A stretch of 64,000 nt of DNA from an uncultured Alphaproteobacteria bacterium (GCA_944392835.1 CALXYB010000005.1:1-64000); one strand, 5' to 3'; positions 1 to 9,624 are shown, counted from the first letter of the stretch. Program-made: numbers and translations. Notes: a model not told the origin generated them from the sequence alone.

Positions 1-220
1 TTCCTTTCATAAATAGTGTTTTGCTCATTAACTATTTATATTATGCGGTATATTTTCCCATCCGCGAGCCCCTAAAACACACAAACTTGATGACATTTTG
101 CTACGATTTGGACGGGATTACTAATTTATGGACGGAATATTGTTTTGGTAAAATAATTTTCTGACTTGCGAAAGATATTTTCATGTGATTATCTATTTAG
201 TAATAATCGGAGATCACAAA

Positions 221-1714
221 ATGAAATTAAACTGTACAGAAGATAAATTAAACAGATCTAAACACTTACAACCACTCACAAAACTTCTTGACAACTTATC
301 TGAAGAGAATTTTGTTATGACCGTTTCCGCACCATACGGTGGAGGGAAAACTTTTTTTATTGATTTGTGGAAAAAATATTTAGAAGACAATGGGTACAAA
401 ACACTTTATTATAATGCTTGGGAAAATGATGTAGCCGATAATCCTTTGATGTCGTTTATTGCAAGTTTTGATGAACTTGGTTTAGATGATGCATCTTGGA
501 AAGAGTTAATTGAAAGTGCGGCAGGGGTATTTACCGACGAAGTTTTATTGAACCCAGACATAATGGGGCATTGTTTTAATTTTGTTTCTCCGGCTGCCGG
601 GATAGTAGCTCGTTTTATTACCAAAGGAACCAAGAAAGTAAAAGAAAGCTATAATCTTGTTAAAGGTAAAGCTGAGTGCAAAAATATCTTTATTGAACAG
701 GTAAAGAATGAAAAAAAGAAGAAAGAACAAATTTTAAAGCTGAAAGAAGCCTTAAAAAAGATTATTAATAAACAAGAAAATCATAAATTGGTTATCTTTA
801 TTGATGATTTGGACAGATGTAGTCCTGCATATGCAATAAAATTTTTAGAATATATCAAACACTTGTTTGATGTTAATGGGTGTATTTTTGTACTAGCTGT
901 TGATGAAGAACAGCTTAAATCTGCCGTTGAAGTTATTTATGGAAATAAGAATGGTGAGGATTTTCTTGCTAAAATTATAGATTTTAAATTCTATTTGCCT
1001 GCTCCAGATATTTCAGAATTAATAAGATACTTAGCTAAGAGTTTGGAATGGGGTAGATATTTTAAAGTTAGAAAAATTTGGCAATACACTAGAAAAAGCA
1101 AAATAAATAAATTTCTCGATACATTTAATTTGATGTCCAAGATATTTCATCTCAGTGCAAGAGACGTATTGCATATCTGCCAAGATTTGAATGTCGTTTT
1201 CAAATCCCATGACCCTGACGTAGTTTCCCCCACATATTTAATGCTAACTTATATAATAGAAAACTATAAACATAAAATTGATACAGAGTTACAACAACAC
1301 ATCAATCAATATCATAGCTATGTAAAGGCTCTTGATAAATATTGTAGTGAACAGCATTATGATTTTAGCAATAATGAAGAAAGAAATGTGGTTTACCCAA
1401 CAAACTATCAACCAATTCATATTAACCAACAATCTCATTTGACAAATTTCTTAAATTTACTTGAAAATAATATAGATATAGCCGAAGAAAAAAGGTATAC
1501 AGAAGCATTTTTTGCACTTTCAGTTTATGATTTTGATAAAAAACAATACAAAAATGTCTATGAAAATTCTAAAAAAATCATTGAAGACATACTTGTTTTT
1601 GACAAAGAGCGTGAAACAGAGCTTCAAACTATAAAAGAATCTTTGTATCAACTTAATACAATGGATAGGTTTAATAGTGGTCCGTTTTATAACGATGCAG
1701 ATGAAGATTTTTAA
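221..1714 (+). CDS. KAP family P-loop NTPase
   Basis: A 497-residue STAND-like ATPase of the KAP family. The Walker A motif APYGGGKT lies at about residues 37-44, the KAP-typical YYNAW follows at about 63-67, and the Walker B segment VIFIDDLDRC is at about 191-200. I see no clear membrane span, although many KAP proteins have them between the two Walker motifs. A GTG 36 bases upstream is in frame, but GGAG sits 8 bases before the ATG at 221, so I use that start. KAP proteins are known from phage-exclusion and defence contexts (PifA of plasmid F is one). Its position just before a type III restriction system suggests a defence role; that role is inference, the family call is firm. Confidence 0.85.
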   Translation: MKLNCTEDKLNRSKHLQPLTKLLDNLSEENFVMTVSAPYGGGKTFFIDLWKKYLEDNGYKTLYYNAWENDVADNPLMSFIASFDELGLDDASWKELIESAAGVFTDEVLLNPDIMGHCFNFVSPAAGIVARFITKGTKKVKESYNLVKGKAECKNIFIEQVKNEKKKKEQILKLKEALKKIINKQENHKLVIFIDDLDRCSPAYAIKFLEYIKHLFDVNGCIFVLAVDEEQLKSAVEVIYGNKNGEDFLAKIIDFKFYLPAPDISELIRYLAKSLEWGRYFKVRKIWQYTRKSKINKFLDTFNLMSKIFHLSARDVLHICQDLNVVFKSHDPDVVSPTYLMLTYIIENYKHKIDTELQQHINQYHSYVKALDKYCSEQHYDFSNNEERNVVYPTNYQPIHINQQSHLTNFLNLLENNIDIAEEKRYTEAFFALSVYDFDKKQYKNVYENSKKIIEDILVFDKERETELQTIKESLYQLNTMDRFNSGPFYNDADEDF

Positions 1715-1852
1715 TTCCGGTCTTGTTTTTATAATTTGTTACAAGATAATCTTTCAATATTGCCTTTGTAAGTTAGAGAAAATCATAGATTAAAAAGTTT
1801 ATACAAGAAGTGCTTTCATAAACAAAAACTGCCCATAAGCTGCTCGTTTGTC

Positions 1853-1880
1853 TTGCTTTTTGTGTAGTAAGACGTAAAAT
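1853..1880 (+). promoter_or_regulatory. Possible promoter for the type III R-M genes
   Basis: TTGCTT at 1853 and TAAAAT at 1875 are 16 bases apart, about 37 bases before the mod start. A second TATAAT-like hexamer lies near 1893. The gap 1715-1916 holds no gene I can support. AT-rich sequence makes chance matches easy. Confidence 0.3.
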
Positions 1881-1916
1881 ATTAAAAATATTTTATAATG
1901 ATTATAAGGTGGATTT

Positions 1917-3926
1917 ATGGCACAGAAGTTGGATATTACAAAGGTTGACGGCAAAAGTTTGGATATTGAGGCGGTTGATAAAGAAAAATTAAAAGCCGTG
2001 TTTCCGCAATGTTTTAGTGAAGGCAAACTGGATATAGATAAGTTGTTGTCGTTGTGTGGTGAATATATAGACAACGATTTTGAGAAATACAAGTTTGAAT
2101 GGAAAGGAAAATCCGAGTGCTATAAAATTGCCGGTAAGCGTTCAACAGGAACTCTCCGCCCATGTGTGCAAGAAAGTGTGGATTTTGAAAATACCAATAA
2201 TCTGTATATTGAGGGTGATAATTTAGAAGTCCTGAAGCTCTTGCAAAATGCTTATTATCGCAAGGTTAAGATGATTTATATAGATCCGCCGTATAATACC
2301 GGTAATGACTTTGTTTATGAAGATGATTTTAAAGACCCTTTGGCAAAATATAAGGAAATTACATCGCAAACAACTAAATCTAACCCCGAAACTATGGGCA
2401 GATATCACACAAACTGGTTGAATATGATGTATCCCAGATTGCGTTTGGCGGCTAATTTGCTCCGTGATGACGGTGTGATTTTTATTTCTATTGATGAAAG
2501 AGAGGTTGAGAACCTTAAAAAAGTTTGTAATGAGGTTTTTGGTGAAGAAAATTTTATCGGCTCGTTTATTTGGCGAAAGAAAGATGGTGGTGGTCAAGCG
2601 AAAGATTATTTTGCAATAGAACACGAATATATTGTTGTTTATCGAAAGACTGAATTATTAGATTGGATTGATAAAATAGAACAAAGAAGTATTACTCAAT
2701 ATAATAAAAAAGATGATATCGGCAATTTTAAAATTACAAAATTGGCAAAATGGGGAAATACTGCAAGGCGAGAAGATAGACCTTCTATGTATTTTCCGCT
2801 TGTTGCTCCAGATGGCGAAAATGTATATCCCATTGCTCCAGACGGTAATGATGGTCGTTGGAGAGTGGGGAAAGACAGAATGGAAGAATTAAAATCAGCA
2901 AATTTGATTTATTGGGAAAGAAAAGCCGATAAATGGGTTCCTTACGAAAAAGAATATTTTGATAATCAAGTTAAAATATTAAAAAAACGAAGCATTTTGT
3001 ATGATGTGGCTAATACAGGAGATGGGTCAAATGTCTTAACGGATTTATTCGGGAAAAAAGATATTTTTGAAAATCCTAAGCCTATTGAGCTTTTACGCGA
3101 ATTTTTAGAATCTTCAACAAAAGATTCTGATATCATTTTGGATTTTTTCTCTGGTTCAGCTACCACCGCTCATGCTGTTATGCAACTTAATGCCGAAGAC
3201 GGTGGCAATCGCCAATTTATTATGGTGCAGTTGCCGGAGTTGACTGATGAAAAATCCGAAGCTTATAAAGCCGGTTATAAAAATATTTGTGAAATCGGTA
3301 AAGAACGTATCCGCCGTGCCGGAGCTAAGATTAAAGCCGAAGAAATGTCCAAAATATCTCAAAAATCTGGTGCATCTCCGGATTTGGTAAATTTGGGTAT
3401 AGTTAGTTCGTTCGATTTAGGTAGTGGATGCGAAGCAACGTATAAAAATAATCAAACGAAAACTTTTTCTCAAAATGGAGAAAATCAAAAATTACTTGAT
3501 ACGGGATTTAAGGTTTTCAAATTAGATACTTCAAATCTCGTAAAATGGGACGATACGCCGATTTTAGATAATAACACCCAAGATTTGTTTACTCGTATGA
3601 ACAATATGGTTGAAAGTATCAAAACAGACCGAACAGAATTAGATGTTGTTTATGAGGTTATGTTAAAACTCGGTATTCCGGTTACTTACAAGATTTTTGA
3701 AACTCAAGTAAATGGCAGAAAGGTATATTCAATCGGGGAAGATGGTTTGGTTTTGGTCTGCTTGGATAAATCAAACGGCGGAATTACACCGGAAGACATA
3801 ACCGCAATGTGTGATTTGGCTCCTGCCAAAATTGTTGCCGCTGAAAATGCTTTCAAAGATGACGTTGCCCTCTCTAACGCATATTACATCAGTAAAGACA
3901 AAGGTATTGAAATAGAGCTGTTGTAG
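1917..3926 (+). CDS. mod: Type III restriction-modification DNA methyltransferase (Mod)
   Basis: A 669-residue adenine-specific DNA methyltransferase, the modification and target-recognition subunit of a type III system. The catalytic motif IV DPPYNTGNDF is at about residues 123-132 and the AdoMet-binding motif I DFFSGSATT is at about 409-417, the motif order of the beta class. The stretch between them (about 215-370) is the expected place of the target-recognition domain. AAGGTGG lies just before the ATG, which supports the start. It is the first gene of a run of four on the plus strand ending with res. The length is normal and no motif is damaged, so it is probably active. The recognition sequence cannot be read from the protein. 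Confidence 0.93.
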   Translation: MAQKLDITKVDGKSLDIEAVDKEKLKAVFPQCFSEGKLDIDKLLSLCGEYIDNDFEKYKFEWKGKSECYKIAGKRSTGTLRPCVQESVDFENTNNLYIEGDNLEVLKLLQNAYYRKVKMIYIDPPYNTGNDFVYEDDFKDPLAKYKEITSQTTKSNPETMGRYHTNWLNMMYPRLRLAANLLRDDGVIFISIDEREVENLKKVCNEVFGEENFIGSFIWRKKDGGGQAKDYFAIEHEYIVVYRKTELLDWIDKIEQRSITQYNKKDDIGNFKITKLAKWGNTARREDRPSMYFPLVAPDGENVYPIAPDGNDGRWRVGKDRMEELKSANLIYWERKADKWVPYEKEYFDNQVKILKKRSILYDVANTGDGSNVLTDLFGKKDIFENPKPIELLREFLESSTKDSDIILDFFSGSATTAHAVMQLNAEDGGNRQFIMVQLPELTDEKSEAYKAGYKNICEIGKERIRRAGAKIKAEEMSKISQKSGASPDLVNLGIVSSFDLGSGCEATYKNNQTKTFSQNGENQKLLDTGFKVFKLDTSNLVKWDDTPILDNNTQDLFTRMNNMVESIKTDRTELDVVYEVMLKLGIPVTYKIFETQVNGRKVYSIGEDGLVLVCLDKSNGGITPEDITAMCDLAPAKIVAAENAFKDDVALSNAYYISKDKGIEIELL

Positions 3927-3939
3927 GGAGAGAAATGCT

Positions 3940-5052
3940 ATGAATATAGTTAACGCTCAACAAGCTATTGAGCAATTAAGGCGAATGTTAAGTAATTCAG
4001 CTAATGAACAGGATAAAAATATATTTGCTAAACTTAAATCAGATTTAGCCAAAGATGCACCAATAAATCTTAAAAATAAAATTCTTAAGTTAGAATATTT
4101 ATATCAATGGGAAGAATGGGAGATTCCTTGGAATCAAACACCTCCTGAAGAAATATCTGCATACGATATTAACAAATTGCTTAGGATGTATGAAGAAAAA
4201 ATTTTAGATTTATCGATACCTCACACTCCACAAGATTTATATAAAAAGAAATTATTAAAAGCTAAAAATAATAATATTGATTTTTTTGTATGCCTTGGAG
4301 CGATGGTTGTAGGAGATACAGACTTTTTCCCTTATAGAAAGTCAACTCAAATAAGTCGATTTTTTGAAGAATCTGGATATCCTAATTTAAAACACGATGG
4401 TTCAACAAGAAGATTTTGGGTAGCAAAACAGCTTGAAGATATGTCTTTAGATGACTTATATAATGTTATCAGATGTCTTTTTAAAAAAAAGTATTTTGTT
4501 GAAAATCCAAAAGAAGAAAACGAAAAGATTGTTGATATAGAAAAAGCTAAACTACAACTAAAAGAATTACTTTCATCATCTTGTCAAGAAGATGAATTTG
4601 AAGATTTAAAAGATGTTTTTGATTTAGATATTAATACATCATTATTATTTAACAAAAAAATTATTACAGATGATAATATATTAAACAATGATCTTGAATT
4701 AGCTCGCAATCTTTATTTAAATAATAATTTACAGTTAGCTGTTGAAAAAATATGGGATGTGTATGAGCGGATTAAATCTTCATTTGATAAAGATAAAAAA
4801 ACATCTGTAATGAATATTGTTTCTAAAATATCTGATGAAATTACTAATACATCAGCTGAAAAATGCTCAACGACGGATTTGTTTTTTTATAAAGAACTGC
4901 AAGATTTAACTCATATTGGAAATAATTATAAAATTAGACATTCTGAAAAAGGCAAGAAAGAGTTAAAGAATGATGCAACAAAAGAATATCTTTTTTTCAG
5001 AGTGTTAAATTTAATAAATTTGATACATATTAGAATGAATATGGAAGCATAG
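3940..5052 (+). CDS. Hypothetical protein, AbiJ/HEPN-like, between mod and res
   Basis: A 370-residue soluble protein with no membrane span, lysine-rich and coded by very AT-rich DNA. The segment around residues 110-190 has aromatic and FF/RRFW patterns that recall the AbiJ N-terminal domains of abortive-infection proteins. The last 120 residues are helical and end near YKIRHSEKGK (about 332-341), where an R/H pair recalls the HEPN RNase signature. This is resemblance by eye only. GGGAGAG at 3926-3932 sets the start. It begins 13 bases after mod and lies inside the mod-res transcription unit, so it probably acts with or guards the restriction system. It could also be an unrelated passenger. 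Confidence 0.5.
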   Translation: MNIVNAQQAIEQLRRMLSNSANEQDKNIFAKLKSDLAKDAPINLKNKILKLEYLYQWEEWEIPWNQTPPEEISAYDINKLLRMYEEKILDLSIPHTPQDLYKKKLLKAKNNNIDFFVCLGAMVVGDTDFFPYRKSTQISRFFEESGYPNLKHDGSTRRFWVAKQLEDMSLDDLYNVIRCLFKKKYFVENPKEENEKIVDIEKAKLQLKELLSSSCQEDEFEDLKDVFDLDINTSLLFNKKIITDDNILNNDLELARNLYLNNNLQLAVEKIWDVYERIKSSFDKDKKTSVMNIVSKISDEITNTSAEKCSTTDLFFYKELQDLTHIGNNYKIRHSEKGKKELKNDATKEYLFFRVLNLINLIHIRMNMEA

Positions 5053-5077
5053 TTTTACAATAAAAGGATTGAGAAAT

Positions 5078-6025
5078 ATGGATGCAAAAGATACGGAAAT
5101 AATAATCGAGGCGGTAACAGATTGGTGGACCGTTGGTGCTACTATCTTGGCTGGAATATTAACTGCGGCAATGACTTATATTGCGGTTTGGTACACTAAT
5201 AAAAAGACCGTTGAATTGTATGAAAGGGATAAAGATTATCAAAATAAACGAGATAATATGGTAATCATTAAGCCTACCATTAAAATGGGAAGTTTTTTTG
5301 GAATTATTGAGGAACTTATTCTTTTTAATATTCGAGATAGAGTATTACTCGTTTCATCTGATAAAGACGGTTTTGATTTTTTTGATGATAATGAAAAAAG
5401 AAACATCCAAAATAATCGCTTATTTTCTATAAAAAATGAAAGCAAAAAAGATATACATTCAGTAAAATTAGATATAAAAACAATATTAAAGACAAGTTCC
5501 GATGCAAAAATAGAAGATCATTTCTCAAATTTTGTAAATTTATTAAGAGGAAATGAAGAAATTATCGTAAGAATGCATAATACAGAACAAAGAGATAAAC
5601 TTTGGGAAGAGTTGGATAAAAACAATCAAACAATTTTAAATTTTGATTGTACAATAGACTACTTAACATCGGCAAACGAACAAGTTCGCTACAATTTTGA
5701 AGCTGAAATTGTCAATATTCCTGAAAAAACAATAATAAAAGACCAAGAAGTTGTATGTAATAATGCCAAAATTAGTATTTTAAAAGATGAATATAAAGTA
5801 CTGAAACAAAATATATTAAAAGATAATATGACAACTTCTGTATATCGAAATATGCAAGATTATGTAAATTTAGATAGAGTTAAATACATTCATCAAAAAA
5901 TTGGTGCGGCTCAAGCAGAGGGAGCTATGTCTCAAATTGGTAGTGCGTTTGCAAATCAATATCAAGCTCATCCTAATACTATAGATGTATCTCCAAAAAA
6001 TGAAGAATTCAAGGATAGCAAATGA
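5078..6025 (+). CDS. Membrane-anchored hypothetical protein between mod and res
   Basis: A 315-residue protein with one transmembrane helix near the N-terminus (about residues 14-38, including TVGATILAGILTAAM), then a charged segment and a large, probably cytoplasmic domain rich in Lys, Asp and Asn. No catalytic motif is visible. A TTG at 5069 is in frame, but AAAAGGA at 5062-5068 is spaced better for the ATG at 5078. Its stop codon overlaps the res start in an ATGA, so the two are probably translationally coupled. I do not recognise the family. The tight fit between AbiJ-like and res genes suggests a part in the same defence unit; this is inference. Confidence 0.6.
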   Translation: MDAKDTEIIIEAVTDWWTVGATILAGILTAAMTYIAVWYTNKKTVELYERDKDYQNKRDNMVIIKPTIKMGSFFGIIEELILFNIRDRVLLVSSDKDGFDFFDDNEKRNIQNNRLFSIKNESKKDIHSVKLDIKTILKTSSDAKIEDHFSNFVNLLRGNEEIIVRMHNTEQRDKLWEELDKNNQTILNFDCTIDYLTSANEQVRYNFEAEIVNIPEKTIIKDQEVVCNNAKISILKDEYKVLKQNILKDNMTTSVYRNMQDYVNLDRVKYIHQKIGAAQAEGAMSQIGSAFANQYQAHPNTIDVSPKNEEFKDSK

Positions 6026-9000
6026 AACTAAAGTTTAAGAATCAAGATTTTCAAAATGATGCCGTGGAAACGGTGGCAAGGCTTTTCAAAGGGCAAGAAA
6101 AGGCGAATACGACTTTTTCCATCTCGGATAATTCGGCTCAATATAATTTGCTTGAAAACGAATTTGGCTTAGGCAACCGTCTTTTGATTGATGCCAAAAC
6201 ATTACAAGAAAACTTAAACGCCGTGCAAAAGGCTCATGCTTTGCCTCAAACCGAAATTGATTCAGCTCAGGCTTTTCCTATCTCCGTTGAAATGGAAACC
6301 GGTACCGGAAAGACTTTTGTATATACCAAAACCATATTAGAGTTGAACAATCTTTACGGATTTACAAAATTTATTATTGTTGTGCCGAGTGTGGCTATTC
6401 GTGAAGGTGTTTATAAGTCTTTGCAAGTTACCGAAGATTATTTCAAAAACCAATATAATCGTCCGTATCACTACTTTATTTATAATTCTGCCAAACTCAA
6501 TGCCGTTAAGAGTTTTGCAACTTCTGATAATATTGAGATTATGATTATCAATATTGACGCGTTCAAAAAAGCCGAAAATGTCATTAATCAGGAACAAGAC
6601 AAATTAAACGGCGAAACGGCAATGCATTATATTCAAAACACTAATCCGGTGGTGATTATTGATGAGCCGCAAAGTGTTGATAATACACCAAAAGCCAAAG
6701 AGGCGATTGCTTCGCTTAATCCGCTTTGTGTCTTGAGATATTCGGCAACGCACCGAGAAAAGCAAAATCTGGTTTATCGTTTGACTCCAGTTGATGCTTA
6801 CCAAATGGGCTTAGTCAAACAAATCAGCGTGATTTCCAATTCAATTCTTAATGATTCAAACAAGCCCTATATTGCTCTGAAGGCTGTGTCTAATGCCAAC
6901 GGATTTACCGCCAAGATAGAGATAGACGTTGAAAATAAAGAGGGGCTGGTTAGCCGTAAGACAATTACGGTTAAGCCGAATGATGACTTGTTTATTCTCT
7001 CCGGACACCGCGAACTTTATGAAGAATATGTCGTTTCCGGTATTGATTGCACTCCAGGGTATGAATGTATTGAGTTTTCTAATGCAGAAACGGTTAATCT
7101 TGGAAAAGCGATTGGTTCCGTTGATGAAAATGTGATAAAACGAGCTCAAATCTACCACACCATAAAAACGCATTTAGATAAAGAAGTACGCTATTTTGAT
7201 AAAGGGGTTAAGGTTTTGTCGTTGTTCTTTATTGATGAGGTTAAAAAATATCGAACGGAAGACGGCGGCAAAGGAATTTATGCCCAGATGTTTGAAGAAT
7301 GTTACAACGAACTGATGGCTAAACCTAAATATGCCGTTTTGAAAGAAAAGTTTAATACAGATGTTACAAAAGCTCATAACGGCTATTTCTCACAAGATAA
7401 AAAAGGAAAATATAAAGACACCAAAGGCGACACGCTTGCAGATGATGATACATACAATACCATTATGAAAGACAAAGAGTGGTTGTTGTCTTTTGATTGT
7501 CCGTTAAGGTTTATCTTTTCTCACTCTGCCCTGAAGGAAGGTTGGGATAACCCGAATGTCTTTCAGGTTTGCACACTTATTGACCAAAAATCCGTGTTTA
7601 CCTGTCGTCAAAAAGTCGGACGTGGTTTGAGATTATGCGTTAATCAAAATGGTGAACGTATTGAAGATAAAGACATCAACATTCTGCACGTGGTGGCAAA
7701 TGAGAGTTTTGCCGAGTTTGCTCAAAAACTGCAAACCGAAATTGAAACTGAAACCGGCGTTAAGTTTGGCGTACTTGAATTGAGTATGCTGATTGGCTTG
7801 ACTTATGATGAGGAAAAAGAAGTTCAAAAAGAAATTTCGCCCGAGATTGCAACGATTGTGATTGAAGATTTACAAAAATCCGGCGTTATTGATGAACAAG
7901 GCTCTCTCAAAAATGAAGTGGCTCCGGAAGAAATTCAACTGACGAGTATTCCCGAGGCTATAAAACAAGAAGTTGTCAAAACCATAAAGAAAGAAAAAAC
8001 GGTTTCGGTTGCGGCTCTGGCCAGCAAAACTTATACCGAAAAAGTCGTTGAGAAAAAAGTTATTGATTATCACGAAGCCGCTCAAATGATTGAAGACCTG
8101 AAAGAAAGCAAGGTTATTGATAAAAACGGCAAAATCAAAGATACAATGAAAGCTCAGCTTGCCGCAGGAACACTTAATTTGAACGAAAGGTATTCTAAAG
8201 CGGCTCAAAGAGCGATGTTGCAGGCCTTAAATAAAGCCGATACCAAGACAATTATCCGAGACGCAAGTAAAGAAGTTACGGTTCGACTGAAAAAGCAAGC
8301 CATAATCAGCCCCGAATTTTTGGAGCTTTGGAATAAAATCAAGCAAAAAACAACTTATCGGGTTAATTTTGACTTAGATGTCTTAGTGGCTAACTGTATT
8401 AAAGACTTAAAAGAAATGCCGGCTATATCTACCGCCCGATTAATTAGTCAGACTGCTGATATTGAAATTCAAAAATCCGGCGTTTCACATATTGAAAGAG
8501 CCATGGTTTCAACCAATTTAGAACGAAACTATGATGTTTTACCCGATATTTTAAGGTTGATATCCATAAAAACCTTATTAAAACGCTCAACCATCAATAA
8601 AATTATTCAAGAAAGCGGCCGTGGAGCTGACTTCCTCAAAAATCCGCAAGAGTTTTACGAAAAGACTTTGGAAATTATTAAACGAAACCGCCACAAATTG
8701 GCTATTGACGGTATTAAATATGTAAAACTTGCCGGTGAGGAATATTATATTCAAGAGATTTTTGATAGTTCCGAACTTATTGCCAACCTTGATAAAAACG
8801 CGGTGGCGGTGGAAAACAGCATATATGATTATGTGATTTATGACAGTAGCGTTGAAAATAAATTTGCCGTTGCTCTTGATAATGATCCTGATGTTAAGAT
8901 GTTTTTCAAAATTCCGAGCCGCTTTACCATTGAAACACCTATCGGACCCTATAACCCCGATTGGGCGGTTTATTTGGAAAAGAACGGCGAACAGAAACTT

Positions 9001-9162
9001 TACTTTGTTTTGGAAACCAAAGGTACTGATTTTATTTATAGTTTGCGACCGGAAGAAGCCTTAAAGATTCATTGCGGATATGAACATTTTAAGGCTCTTG
9101 ATAATGTTACATTCTCCGAAAATCCGATTAAAGACTGGAGAGAATTTAAGCAAACGGTATGA
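6022..9162 (+). CDS. res: Type III restriction enzyme, Res subunit (helicase-nuclease)
   Basis: A 1046-residue superfamily 2 translocase-nuclease, the cleavage subunit partnered with Mod. The Walker A METGTGKT is at about 91-98, the DEAD-box equivalent IIDEPQ at about 212-217, motif III YSATH follows near 240, and motif VI KVGRGLRL is at about 530-538. The C-terminal PD-(D/E)xK nuclease is visible as PDW near 979 and ETKG near 998-1001. All motifs look intact and the length is usual for the family. The ATG overlaps the previous stop. The extra distance between mod and res (about 2.1 kb with two genes) is unusual, since the two are normally adjacent. Confidence 0.93.
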   Translation: MKLKFKNQDFQNDAVETVARLFKGQEKANTTFSISDNSAQYNLLENEFGLGNRLLIDAKTLQENLNAVQKAHALPQTEIDSAQAFPISVEMETGTGKTFVYTKTILELNNLYGFTKFIIVVPSVAIREGVYKSLQVTEDYFKNQYNRPYHYFIYNSAKLNAVKSFATSDNIEIMIINIDAFKKAENVINQEQDKLNGETAMHYIQNTNPVVIIDEPQSVDNTPKAKEAIASLNPLCVLRYSATHREKQNLVYRLTPVDAYQMGLVKQISVISNSILNDSNKPYIALKAVSNANGFTAKIEIDVENKEGLVSRKTITVKPNDDLFILSGHRELYEEYVVSGIDCTPGYECIEFSNAETVNLGKAIGSVDENVIKRAQIYHTIKTHLDKEVRYFDKGVKVLSLFFIDEVKKYRTEDGGKGIYAQMFEECYNELMAKPKYAVLKEKFNTDVTKAHNGYFSQDKKGKYKDTKGDTLADDDTYNTIMKDKEWLLSFDCPLRFIFSHSALKEGWDNPNVFQVCTLIDQKSVFTCRQKVGRGLRLCVNQNGERIEDKDINILHVVANESFAEFAQKLQTEIETETGVKFGVLELSMLIGLTYDEEKEVQKEISPEIATIVIEDLQKSGVIDEQGSLKNEVAPEEIQLTSIPEAIKQEVVKTIKKEKTVSVAALASKTYTEKVVEKKVIDYHEAAQMIEDLKESKVIDKNGKIKDTMKAQLAAGTLNLNERYSKAAQRAMLQALNKADTKTIIRDASKEVTVRLKKQAIISPEFLELWNKIKQKTTYRVNFDLDVLVANCIKDLKEMPAISTARLISQTADIEIQKSGVSHIERAMVSTNLERNYDVLPDILRLISIKTLLKRSTINKIIQESGRGADFLKNPQEFYEKTLEIIKRNRHKLAIDGIKYVKLAGEEYYIQEIFDSSELIANLDKNAVAVENSIYDYVIYDSSVENKFAVALDNDPDVKMFFKIPSRFTIETPIGPYNPDWAVYLEKNGEQKLYFVLETKGTDFIYSLRPEEALKIHCGYEHFKALDNVTFSENPIKDWREFKQTV

Positions 9163-9366
9163 TAAAATGGGCTGTTCTCGGTTACAATCATCATTTGAGG
9201 CGATATGGAAGGTCAGAAAATTAGCCGGTTTATATTTCTACTAATATCAAAATTTTACCTTATCAAATTGCCGCAGCTAGATTTTCTTTGCGTTCGGGCA
9301 ATCTAAAAGGTTGCATTTTATGTGATAAAGATAGTTTGGAAAAAACTATGAGGTGTTATTGTTTAT
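9159..9366 (+). pseudogene. Remnant of an SNF2/DEAD-type helicase gene
   Basis: An ATG overlapping the res stop opens a frame of 22 codons closed by TAG; the same frame then stays open for about 47 more codons. The second part reads LPYQIAAARFSLRSG and then GCILCDKDSLEKT. This closely follows the Q-motif and Walker A region of SNF2-like helicases, where one expects PYQxxAAxFxLRS and DEVGLGKT. The glycines of the P-loop are replaced and the frame ends soon after. I read it as the decayed start of a helicase gene that once followed res. The evidence is pattern similarity by eye. Confidence 0.5.
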
Positions 9367-9540
9367 AAGGCAAATAATAATTTTTTTTGCCAAATTTAAG
9401 CAAAAAAGCGTGTATTTTTTAATTTTTTCGGTTTAAAATGCAAAATATGAGAAAATTGTATAGCAAAGTGTATAGCATTTGTGAAAATTTGGTTTTAAAA
9501 TTTAAGCAAAGCCAAGCTGTTCAAGGGATTTGGAAGATAT
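9367..9540. other. AT-rich intergenic stretch at the island edge
   Basis: This stretch follows the helicase remnant and holds no open frame or RNA I can support. It is very AT-rich and contains two close copies of a tagca word (near 9461 and 9473). It probably belongs to the end of the integrated element. Confidence 0.4.
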
Positions 9541-9566
9541 CGGTAAGTTTCCGGCCTGGCGCACCA
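9541..9566 (+). other. tRNA 3'-end-like fragment, possible attachment site
   Basis: The bases end in CCGGCCTGGCGCACCA, which looks like the last T-stem, acceptor strand (CTGGCGC), discriminator A and CCA of a tRNA. No matching 5' half (GCGCCAG) lies upstream within tRNA length, so this is not a whole tRNA. A 3' fragment of this sort is what elements integrating into tRNA genes leave at their far end. The loop of the putative T-arm does not fit well, so the call is tentative. Confidence 0.35.
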
Positions 9567-9574
9567 TTTTGAAA

Positions 9575-9600
9575 AAAGCCTCCTTCAAGGAGGTTTTTTT
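9575..9600 (+). terminator. Rho-independent terminator
   Basis: The stem GCCTCCTT/AAGGAGG is followed by a run of seven T on the plus strand, with a run of A before it. It directly follows the tRNA-like fragment and could be the original terminator of that tRNA. Confidence 0.7.
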
Positions 9601-9624
9601 ATTGTTTATTTTAAGTCAAACAAA

